DNA of 64,000 nt from JBCCOW01 sp039025855 (GTDB taxonomy: Bacteria; Planctomycetota; Phycisphaerae; Phycisphaerales; Phycisphaeraceae): the NCBI GenBank assembly GCA_039025855.1, contig JBCCNL010000001.1, positions 174,214 through 238,213 of the forward strand, in the 5' to 3' direction. The position numbers and the translations under genes were made by a program. Numbering within the stretch: the stretch's first letter is position 1; the number at the start of each line of letters is the position of its first letter. The notes below the pieces were generated by a model. It was not told where the DNA came from. It saw nothing but the letters and a program-made list of their open reading frames with translations, and searched no databases. Shown here piece after piece: positions 35,739 to 43,226 of this stretch.

Positions 35739-36636
35739 GCCCGGAACCATCTGCCGCAACCGCGCGGCCCCCTACCTCTTCATCGCGCCGTTCGCGCTGG
35801 TGTTTCTGGTCTTCACCATCTACCCGCTGGTCTGGTCCGTCGTCATGGCGATGCACCAGAACTACGGGCCAAACGTCTCGGCCTTCGTCGGGCTCGACAA
35901 CTGGGTCTGGCTCATGGGCGACCGCGAGTTCTGGATCGCCCTGCGGAACACCTTCGTCTTCGCCGCCGGTTCCATCTGCATCCAGCTGCCCATCTCCCTC
36001 GGCCTGGCCCTGCTGCTCAACCGGCCCAACCTCCGCGGACGCATGGTCTTCCGCACCCTCTTCTTCGCACCCGTCCTCGTCGGGCTCGCCTTCGTCGCCA
36101 TCATGTTCGGGCTCATCTTCGCCAAGAACAACGGCCTGCTCAACGTCATGCTCGCCCGCGCCAGCGCCTGGGTCCCCGGCTGGACCTGGGACGCCAACTT
36201 CCCCTGGCTCCAGGAATACATCATGCCCGCGCTCATCCTCGCGGCCCTCTGGATGTACGTCGGGTTCAACATGGTCTACTTCCTCGCCGCCCTCCAGAAC
36301 GTCGACAAGCAGCTCCTCGAAGCCGCCTCCATCGACGGCGCCAACGCCTGGAAACGCTTCTTCCACGTCACCCTCCCCGCCATCCGACCCGTCGGCTCCT
36401 TCGTCGTCCTCCTCTCCTTCATCGGCAGCATGCAGCTCTTCGAGCTCCCCTACCTCCTCGTCGGCCCCAACGGCGGACCCGACCGCCAAGGCCTCACCGT
36501 CGTCATGTACCTCTACGAAAAAGGCTTCAACATCGGTGACCTCGGCTACGCCAGCGCCATCGGCTGGGCCCTCGCCATGATCCTCTTCGCCTCCGCCATC
36601 ATCCAACGCCTCATCAACCGGGTGGACGAGTCATGA
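35731..36636 (+). CDS. ABC sugar permease, MalF/LacF type
   Basis: 301 residues from ATG 35731 with GAGAGG upstream. Six transmembrane helices are evident, beginning YLFIAPFALVFLVFTIYPLVW. The EAA loop that contacts the ATPase reads EAASIDGANAWKRFFHVTLP. It belongs to the carbohydrate uptake-1 group. The gene overlaps the binding protein gene and, by ATGA, the next permease, so the three are one transcript. No ATPase gene is near; a shared MsiK/UgpC-like ATPase elsewhere is expected. Confidence 0.92.
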   Translation: MSKPGTICRNRAAPYLFIAPFALVFLVFTIYPLVWSVVMAMHQNYGPNVSAFVGLDNWVWLMGDREFWIALRNTFVFAAGSICIQLPISLGLALLLNRPNLRGRMVFRTLFFAPVLVGLAFVAIMFGLIFAKNNGLLNVMLARASAWVPGWTWDANFPWLQEYIMPALILAALWMYVGFNMVYFLAALQNVDKQLLEAASIDGANAWKRFFHVTLPAIRPVGSFVVLLSFIGSMQLFELPYLLVGPNGGPDRQGLTVVMYLYEKGFNIGDLGYASAIGWALAMILFASAIIQRLINRVDES

Positions 36637-37829
36637 AGCGCAAGCTCATCACCTACGCCATCCTCCTCGCCCTTGCGGCCGTGTCCATCACGCCGTTCCT
36701 CTACATGCTCAGCTCGTCGGTCAAGCCGCGCAGCGTCTTCTTCAGCTCGCCCTTCCTCCCCACCACACCGCTGTTCCTCCTCGACGAAAGCACTGGCGAC
36801 CTCGCCGCCGGCGACATCAGCCTCCTCCCCGAGCCCGGCACCCCCCAGCGCTACACCCTCGAGATCGACGTCTTCCGCGGCGACCAGAACCTCTCCACCC
36901 AAACCATCACGCTCCTCTGGGGCAGCCCCGATCAGCTCGCCGAGAACGAGGTCCTGATCCCACCCGACATCGACGTCAACCAGAGCCTGACCCAGGTCCC
37001 CAGCGGTGAAGCCTCACCACCAACCGACCCCACCACCGCCGCCCCGCTCGGCTTCGAGCTCACCGATGGCAACGACCGCGGCCTCGCCGGTGTCGCCTGG
37101 GGCCTGCTCACCGCCGACAACTTCGACCGCCTGTTCCGCGGCGAACCCCTCGACACCGATGGCGACGACGTCCCCGACGCCCGACGCCCCACCGGCGTCT
37201 GGCGTGCCCTGGTCAACTCCATCTTCTACGCCTCCGTCAGCGCCCTGCTGGCCACCCTCGCCTCCGCCATGGGCGGCTACTCCCTCGCCAAGTTCCGATA
37301 CCGCGGCCGGGCCACCCTCGACAACGCCGTGCTCGCGTCGCTTGTCATCCCCGGGGCCGTGCTCATCGCCCCCGGCTATCAGGTCCTCTACGGGCTCGGG
37401 CTCCTCGACACCTACGCCGGCCTCATCCTCCCCGCGCTCGGCCCCGCCTTCGGCGTCTACCTCTTCCGACAGGCCATGATCTCAAGCGTCCCCGACGGCA
37501 TCCTCGAAGCCGCCCGCATCGACGGTTGCGGCGAGATCAAGATGTTCTTCGTCATCGTCCTGCCCATGGTCCGGCCCATGACCGGCGCCTTCCTGCTCAT
37601 CAACTACCTCGGCGCCTGGAACAACTTCATCACCCCGCAGATCGTCCTCCAGTCCCCCGAGAAATACCCCCTCGCCGTCTGGATCGCCCAGCTCCGCGGC
37701 GTCTACGGCATCGACTACGGACTCATCATGGCCGGCACCCTCGTCGCCATCGCACCCCCGCTCGTCCTCTTCCTCATGCTCCAACGCGAGTTCATCTCCG
37801 GCCTCACCGCCGGCGCGGTCAAGGGCTAG
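36633..37829 (+). CDS. ABC sugar permease, MalG type, with large inserted domain
   Basis: 398 residues, against about 280 usual for the family. Helix 1 (ITYAILLALAAVSITPFLYML) and the SSSVKP motif are normal, but about 115 extra residues lie before helix 2 (ALVNSIFYASVSALLATLAS). The insert (about residues 45-185) has a beta-rich part (RYTLEIDVFRGDQNLSTQT) and a calcium-loop-like DTDGDDVPDARR. It faces outward, next to the binding protein. The EAA loop EAARIDGCGEIKMFFVIVLP and remaining helices are intact. Start overlaps the previous stop as ATGA. Confidence 0.9.
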   Translation: MKRKLITYAILLALAAVSITPFLYMLSSSVKPRSVFFSSPFLPTTPLFLLDESTGDLAAGDISLLPEPGTPQRYTLEIDVFRGDQNLSTQTITLLWGSPDQLAENEVLIPPDIDVNQSLTQVPSGEASPPTDPTTAAPLGFELTDGNDRGLAGVAWGLLTADNFDRLFRGEPLDTDGDDVPDARRPTGVWRALVNSIFYASVSALLATLASAMGGYSLAKFRYRGRATLDNAVLASLVIPGAVLIAPGYQVLYGLGLLDTYAGLILPALGPAFGVYLFRQAMISSVPDGILEAARIDGCGEIKMFFVIVLPMVRPMTGAFLLINYLGAWNNFITPQIVLQSPEKYPLAVWIAQLRGVYGIDYGLIMAGTLVAIAPPLVLFLMLQREFISGLTAGAVKG

Positions 37830-37872
37830 CACGCTAATACCAAAACCGCAGCCTTCCGTTAGCCTGCCGCCC

Positions 37873-38418
37873 ATGCCACCGCTCCGCTTCGCCGTCGTCG
37901 GGGGTGAGTCCACCGGCAAATCCACGCTTGCCCAAATGCTCGCCGACGCACTCGGCTGCCCCCTGGCCACCGAGTTTGCCCGCGACTACCTCCTCGAACA
38001 CGGCGCCGACTACACCCCCGACCAATCCCTCGACATCGCCCACGGCCAACTCGCGCGCGAAGACGCCGCCTTCGACCAAGCCGTCCGCGACCACCAACCC
38101 TGCATCGTCTGCGACACCGACGCCCTCTCCACCCTCATCTGGTCCGAGTTCTATTTCAAGACCCCACACCCCGGCGTCGCTCAACTCGCCAACCAACGCC
38201 GCTACGCCCTCCACCTGCTTTGCACCCACGACCACCTGCCCTGGCACGACGACGGCCTCCGCCAAAGCCCCACCAGCCGCCCCTGGTTCACCCAGCGCTT
38301 CACCGAAGCACTCGCCCAACGCCGCATGCCCTTCACCCTCATCAACCAACCACTCGACGAACGCCTCGACGTCGCCCTCCAACACATCCGCCCGCTCCTC
38401 GCCGAAGCATCCGACTGA
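37873..38418 (+). CDS. NadR-like ATPase, probable ribosylnicotinamide kinase domain
   Basis: 181 residues. Walker A is GGESTGKST (residues 10-18), followed by TEFARDYL and CDTDALST as in the C-terminal kinase domain of NadR. Only this domain is present; the adenylyltransferase and DNA-binding domains of full NadR are absent. It would phosphorylate nicotinamide riboside or a similar nucleoside to feed NAD salvage. The convergent CNT nucleoside transporter gene begins two bases past its stop and could supply the substrate. No link to galactan use is apparent. Confidence 0.8.
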   Translation: MPPLRFAVVGGESTGKSTLAQMLADALGCPLATEFARDYLLEHGADYTPDQSLDIAHGQLAREDAAFDQAVRDHQPCIVCDTDALSTLIWSEFYFKTPHPGVAQLANQRRYALHLLCTHDHLPWHDDGLRQSPTSRPWFTQRFTEALAQRRMPFTLINQPLDERLDVALQHIRPLLAEASD

Positions 38419-38419
38419 C

Positions 38420-39718
38420 TCAAACAAACACCGCTGCGATCGTCGCCGTCATCCACGACGCCATCGCCCCCGCCAGCATCGCCCGCAACGCCAACCTCGA
38501 GAGGTCCCCCCGACGCTCGGGCACCAGCGCAGCGATCCCCCCGATCTGGATCCCGATCGACGCCACATTCGCAAACCCGCACAGCGTGTACACCGCCATC
38601 TTCGCCGACCGCTCACTCGCAAACGCGTTCTCCCCCGCCGCCATCCCCGCCAGGTCGATGAACGCCACAAACTCGCTCAGCGTCAGCTTCGTCCCCATCA
38701 GCGCCCCCATCCGCTGACAGTCCGCCCACCCTTCAACACCCATCAGCCAAGCCACCGGCGCAAACACCAACCCCAGCAGATACCTCAGCGACAACGCCTC
38801 GCCCGGCCCCACACCTGCCGCTATCTCTAGCCACGCCCCGAACGCCCCCAACGGCCAGTCCACCAGATACACCAACCCCAGAAACGCGATGATCATCGCG
38901 ATCACGTTCAGATATAGCTTCAAGCCGTCCTGCGTCCCCGCCGCCGCCGCCTCCACGACGTTCCCTGAGCTCCGCCCCTGCTTCACCAAATCCCGCAGCG
39001 GCACCAGCCCCCGCGTCGCCGGCCGCTCCGTCTCCGGCACCATCACCTTCGCCATCAAAAACGCCGCCGGCGCCGACATGATCGACGCCGCGATGAAGTG
39101 CTGCCCCAGCCCCGGTGCGACCTTCTCCGTCACCCCGATGTACACCGCCAACACCGTCCCCGCGATCGTCGCAAACCCGCCCACCATCAACGTCATCAAC
39201 TCGCTCTGCGTCAGCTTCTTCAGGAAAGGCCGAATCACCAGCGGTGCCTCGGTCTGCCCCACAAACACGTTCGCCGCCATCGCCAGCGACTCCGCACCCG
39301 ACACCCGCAGCGTCTTGCTCAGCATCCACGCCAACGCCCACACCACCACCTGCATCACCCGCAGGTGATACAGCACCGCCAGCAACGCCGAGAAGAAAAT
39401 GATCCCCAGCAACCCCGTCCCCGCGAACGCAAACACAAACCCGATCGGCTCCTTCTTGTACGCCAGCACGTCCCCGAACACGACCTCCACCGCCGGGGCC
39501 ACCGCCTTGTCCAACATCTGACGAACGCCATCCGCCACCGCACCCACCGCCCACGCCCCCGGTACCCACCACAACACCAACACCGCCAACACCACCTGCA
39601 AACCCAGCCCCACCAACACCACCCGCCACGGGAACCGCCCCCTCGCGCTCGACATCAGCCACGCCACCCCCACAAAAAACGCCAGCCCCAACCCCGCCCG
39701 CAGCAGTTCCGTCACCAT
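38420..39718 (-). CDS. CNT-family concentrative nucleoside transporter (NupC-like)
   Basis: 432 residues from ATG 39718, with GAGG eight bases upstream; a longer frame to 40018 would cross the start region of the divergent FGE gene and is rejected. It has about eight to ten membrane spans and the CNT core motifs GQTEAPLVIRPFL and EGWADCQRMGALMGTKLTLSEF, here split at their natural ends (GQTEAPL, MGTKLTLSEFVAF). CNT proteins import nucleosides with sodium or protons. The convergent NadR-like kinase suggests a ribosylnicotinamide or general nucleoside role. Confidence 0.9.
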   Translation of the reverse strand: MVTELLRAGLGLAFFVGVAWLMSSARGRFPWRVVLVGLGLQVVLAVLVLWWVPGAWAVGAVADGVRQMLDKAVAPAVEVVFGDVLAYKKEPIGFVFAFAGTGLLGIIFFSALLAVLYHLRVMQVVVWALAWMLSKTLRVSGAESLAMAANVFVGQTEAPLVIRPFLKKLTQSELMTLMVGGFATIAGTVLAVYIGVTEKVAPGLGQHFIAASIMSAPAAFLMAKVMVPETERPATRGLVPLRDLVKQGRSSGNVVEAAAAGTQDGLKLYLNVIAMIIAFLGLVYLVDWPLGAFGAWLEIAAGVGPGEALSLRYLLGLVFAPVAWLMGVEGWADCQRMGALMGTKLTLSEFVAFIDLAGMAAGENAFASERSAKMAVYTLCGFANVASIGIQIGGIAALVPERRGDLSRLALRAMLAGAMASWMTATIAAVFV

Positions 39719-39818
39719 CAGATTCGCCTCACAGATCAGCAGACCGGCTCCCCCACAAGGTAGCGGCACACCACCAGCCCAACATTTCATCGCACCACAC
39801 CAGCCCTGCGGTAGTCTT

Positions 39819-41012
39819 ATGAGCATGAAGACCTGCCTCCAAACCCCGTCACGCGGCCGAGTCCTCACCGCCGCTTGCCTCAGCCTGGGCCTACTCCCCA
39901 ACCTCGCCCTCGCTGACGACGCCGCGACCCCCGACAACACCGCCGACGCCCCCCAGTCCTGCTGCACCGCCATCCCCACCCGCCTCAGCGCGATTACCGC
40001 CAACCCCGACGCGCCCACTCAACCCGTCAACGCCAACCCCGCCGCACCCCCCGGCATGGTCTTCATCCCCGCCGGCGAATTCACTATGGGCACCAACGCC
40101 CCCAACACCTGGCCCAACGAACAGCCCCCCCACCGCGTCAAACTCGACGGCTTCTGGATCGACACCACCGAAGTCACCAACGCCCAGTTCGCCGCCTTCG
40201 TCCAAGCCACCGGCTACGTCACCCTGGCCGAACGACCCATCGACTGGGAAGAGCTCCGCAAGCAAGCACCCCCCGGCACCCCCAAGCCCTCCGACGAAGC
40301 CCTCGCTCCCGGCTCCGTCGTCTTCACCCCCCCCGACTACCCCGTCCCCCTCAACAACTACGGCGCTTGGTGGAGCTGGACCCCCGGCGCCACCTGGCGT
40401 CAACCCGCAGGCCCCAACAGCTCCATCGAAGGCAAAGAGAACCACCCCGTCGTCCACGTCGCCTGGGAAGACGCCAACGCCTACGCCCAGTGGGCCGGCA
40501 AGCGACTCCCCACCGAAGCCCAGTGGGAGTACGCCGCCAAGGGCGGCAACGACCGCGACCGCTTCGCCTGGGGCGACACCTTCAAGCCCGACAACCAGTC
40601 CATGGCCAACACCTGGGACGGCACCTTCCCCCACCGCAACACACAAGACGACGGCCACATCCTCACCGCGCCCGTCCGCACCTACCCCGCCAACGGCTAC
40701 GGGCTCTACGACATGATGGGCAACGTCTGGGAATGGACCGCCGACTACTACCGTGACCAACGCCACGCCGAGCTCGCCCAGCGCGGCGTCGCCATCAACC
40801 CCCAAGGCCCGCCCGCCGCCTCCGACGCCGCCAACCCCGGCGGCTTCTCCCGCGTCGTCAAGGGCGGCTCCTTCCTCTGCCACGTCGACTACTGCGAGTC
40901 CTACCGCCCCTCCGCCCGACGTGGGCTCCCCGCCGACACCTCCCTCCAACACACCGGCTTCCGCTGTATCTGGACCCCACCCCCACCCGCCCCACCCGCC
41001 GCCCCGCAGTAA
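39819..41012 (+). CDS. Secreted formylglycine-generating enzyme (sulfatase-modifying factor)
   Basis: 397 residues (ATG 39819 or 39825). A signal peptide (VLTAACLSLGLLPNLALA) precedes the FGE-sulfatase domain: MVFIPAGEFTMGTN, WIDTTEVTNAQF, RLPTEAQWEYAA and WEWTADYY. The copper-binding catalytic pair C354 and C359 lies in GGSFLCHVDYCESYR, as in oxygen-dependent FGE. It would oxidise the Cys of CxPSR motifs to formylglycine. All six sulfatases in the window are of the Cys type, so it is their natural activator. Export means modification takes place outside the cytoplasm, which would not serve signal-less sulfatases. Confidence 0.92.
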   Translation: MSMKTCLQTPSRGRVLTAACLSLGLLPNLALADDAATPDNTADAPQSCCTAIPTRLSAITANPDAPTQPVNANPAAPPGMVFIPAGEFTMGTNAPNTWPNEQPPHRVKLDGFWIDTTEVTNAQFAAFVQATGYVTLAERPIDWEELRKQAPPGTPKPSDEALAPGSVVFTPPDYPVPLNNYGAWWSWTPGATWRQPAGPNSSIEGKENHPVVHVAWEDANAYAQWAGKRLPTEAQWEYAAKGGNDRDRFAWGDTFKPDNQSMANTWDGTFPHRNTQDDGHILTAPVRTYPANGYGLYDMMGNVWEWTADYYRDQRHAELAQRGVAINPQGPPAASDAANPGGFSRVVKGGSFLCHVDYCESYRPSARRGLPADTSLQHTGFRCIWTPPPPAPPAAPQ

Positions 41013-41036
41013 CGGCCCACGTGGTCTTTCATAGCC

Positions 41037-41053
41037 GCGACGCGATGCGTCGC
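41037..41053. repeat. Hairpin GCGACGC-GAT-GCGTCGC between convergent genes
   Basis: A perfect seven-base stem between the FGE stop (41012) and the convergent stop at 41078. It may end transcription from either side. The same style of short GC-rich palindrome appears in the dispersed repeat. Confidence 0.45.
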
Positions 41054-41077
41054 CGGTCCCCCCCACACACAAACGCC

Positions 41078-42193
41078 TCACTCAAACGCTAGATAGATCG
41101 GCGCCGTCACCGCACCGATCGGCAGCCCCTCTCGCGTCGGATCAATCACCGCCGCCACCACCCCCAACGGCAGCGTGTGCGCATCCGCACTGAACGGCTG
41201 CTCCAGCTTCGCCACAAACCGCGCGTCCGTCTGCCCCGACACATCAAACGCCTCCGTCACGTCCTGCTCCTCCCCCGTGAGCACCACATCCACCGTCTGG
41301 AACTCCACCGCATTGTTCGCCGGGAACGGCGACGCCGCCAACGCCTGCAGCTGCTCCGCCAGGAATTCCGCGTAAGGCGTCGCCGGCTGGATACACCCCC
41401 GCGTCAACACCACACGTGCCGTCTGCCCCGCCGGCCCTTTCACCACGACCTTAAAACCCGAAGCCCCATACTTACCCACCCCGCCTGGCTCCACGCCATT
41501 CGCCCGAACCGTCAACCCCTCAACCAACGCCGCCTGCGCCGCCAACCCGTGCGACCCCGCCTGCGTCTTCGTCCCGTGCAGCTGACCCGTCGCCGTGCTC
41601 CCGTCCGCAAACGTCACCGTGAAACGCGAGCCGATCATCTCCGCACCCGACACGCCGCCCACATCCCACTTCGGCATCGCCCCCTGATCCAACGGCCGCT
41701 TCCGCGTCCCCGCGATCGAGTTCGGGTCCATATCAATCGAAAACCCCACCGACTCACCCGGCTCAAACCCGCCATCCAACGTAGCATCAAACACCAACCG
41801 GAGCCCCCGATACCCCGCCGCACCCCCCGGCCCCACATAGCTCGGCCCCGGTGCCCCACTCGGCTCCACCACGCCCGTACCACCAGGCGTATCCAGCTTC
41901 AACGCCTTCGCCACGCTGTCCCCCGCCAAACCCTCCGGGTCAAACACCACGTCCGGGTACAACGCCCCCGTCACATCGATCACCACCCCGGTCACCACCT
42001 TGCCCCCCGTGTTCTTCAGCATGAACGAGTTCTTCCCGTAGTTCGACCGCTGCACCTGATTGCTCTTCGGCATCACCGTCAACACCACCTCGCCCGTCAC
42101 CGGCTCCGCTGAAACGGCCGGACCGTATGCGAGCGTCACACCGACCGCCAACGCCAAAACCGGAAGACCCAATCGCTTGAATACAGAATGCAT
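41078..42193 (-). CDS. Secreted beta-rich protein of unknown function
   Basis: 371 residues from ATG 42193, with GAGG upstream. A signal peptide (LPVLALAVGVTLAYGPAVSA) is followed by a repeat-free, Gly- and Val-rich body. I see a segment like an extracellular matrix sandwich (NSFMLKNTGGKVVTGVVIDV; LRLVFDATLDGGFEPGE) and a middle part (RFTVTFADGSTATGQLHG). No catalytic motif, PEP box or lipobox is visible. It sits between FGE and the DeoR gene, transcribed after the latter with an 86-base gap. I do not recognise the family. Confidence 0.75.
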   Translation of the reverse strand: MHSVFKRLGLPVLALAVGVTLAYGPAVSAEPVTGEVVLTVMPKSNQVQRSNYGKNSFMLKNTGGKVVTGVVIDVTGALYPDVVFDPEGLAGDSVAKALKLDTPGGTGVVEPSGAPGPSYVGPGGAAGYRGLRLVFDATLDGGFEPGESVGFSIDMDPNSIAGTRKRPLDQGAMPKWDVGGVSGAEMIGSRFTVTFADGSTATGQLHGTKTQAGSHGLAAQAALVEGLTVRANGVEPGGVGKYGASGFKVVVKGPAGQTARVVLTRGCIQPATPYAEFLAEQLQALAASPFPANNAVEFQTVDVVLTGEEQDVTEAFDVSGQTDARFVAKLEQPFSADAHTLPLGVVAAVIDPTREGLPIGAVTAPIYLAFE

Positions 42194-42279
42194 GATCGCC
42201 TCGGGGTAGGAAGGAAACAGGAACCGGCCCCGATCATACGGCCTGACGTCACCCACCCGCTCAACTCTGACGCACGCCC

Positions 42280-43065
42280 TCACCCCATCGCCGCCCGCTC
42301 CACGCTCACCCCCCGCCGGTGCACCTCGTCCAACGCCTCCAACACGCCCGGCTCGTCGCTCGCCTCCACAATCATCCGGTCCGCCATCTCCACCGGCGCG
42401 AAGAACACCGTCGACGCCAACCCCAGCTTGCTCGTGTCCGCCAGCAGCACCCGACGCTGCGCCGACTCCAGCATCTGCAGCTTCACCGCCGCGTGCCGAT
42501 CGCTCGCCTCCGACAACCCCCGCTTCAGGTCAACCCCCCGCACCGAAAAGAACAGCTGCGCGATATTCATCGCCTCCAGCGTCCGCATCGCCTGCAACCC
42601 CCCGAACGCCATCGCCTCCGCGTCCAGCGTCCCCCCCGTGCACACCACCTCGATCCGCTCCCGCCGCGCCAACAGCGTGCACACCACCAGCGAATTCGTC
42701 ACCACCGTCATCGGCTGGTCCGGCAGCAGCTTCGCCAGCTGACAAGCCGTCGAGCTCGCGTCCAACGCGATCACCGTGCCCGGCTCGATCAACCGCAACG
42801 CCGCCCGCGCGATCGCCCCCTTCTCCACCATCCGCGTCGCGTCCCGCGTGTCGTACGGCAGCTCGATCCGCCCGTCGTCCCCCTCCTCCAGCGCCACCGC
42901 CCCGCCGTGCGTCCGCGCCAGCATCCCCCGCTCCGACAGCGTCTTCAAATCCCGCCGGATCGTTTCTTCGGTCACCTCCAGGTCCCGCGCCAGGTCCGCC
43001 ACCCGCGCCGCCCCCGCGTCGGTCACACGGTGCAGGATCTGACGCTGACGGATGGTTGCAATCAT
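42280..43065 (-). CDS. DeoR-family transcriptional regulator
   Basis: 261 residues from ATG 43065. The N-terminal helix-turn-helix (RVADLARDLEVTEETIRRDL) is that of DeoR/GlpR proteins, followed by the phosphosugar-sensing domain (IALDASSTACQLAKLL, VVTNSL, KLQMLESAQRRVLLADTSK within its ends). It is divergent from the RhaEW-like gene across 161 bases, the usual arrangement for a local repressor of sugar catabolism that responds to a phosphorylated intermediate. Confidence 0.92.
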   Translation of the reverse strand: MIATIRQRQILHRVTDAGAARVADLARDLEVTEETIRRDLKTLSERGMLARTHGGAVALEEGDDGRIELPYDTRDATRMVEKGAIARAALRLIEPGTVIALDASSTACQLAKLLPDQPMTVVTNSLVVCTLLARRERIEVVCTGGTLDAEAMAFGGLQAMRTLEAMNIAQLFFSVRGVDLKRGLSEASDRHAAVKLQMLESAQRRVLLADTSKLGLASTVFFAPVEMADRMIVEASDEPGVLEALDEVHRRGVSVERAAMG

Positions 43066-43130
43066 CGAACGGCCCTTAAACCCACACGCCCTCACGCAGA
43101 TTACCCACCCCTATCGGCGTTTTCAAACCA

Positions 43131-43195
43131 AAAACCCACACAAATCCCCGTTTGACTGCCCGATTTTATTTGATAATCTGTGTTTCTGTGGTTTT
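43131..43195. promoter_or_regulatory. Possible DeoR operator region
   Basis: AAAACCCACA at 43131 and TGTGGTTTT at 43187 form an imperfect inverted pair in the AT-rich gap between the DeoR gene and the aldolase gene. This is weak evidence for two regulator half-sites. Confidence 0.25.
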
Positions 43196-43226
43196 CTGTT
43201 GATCTCATCCGAACCCAAGGCTCCCC

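Noticed and set aside
39719..40018. 100-residue N-terminal extension of the CNT transporter
   Set aside because: It would run across the promoter and start of the divergent FGE gene and lacks membrane-protein character; ATG 39718 has a ribosome site and gives the usual length.
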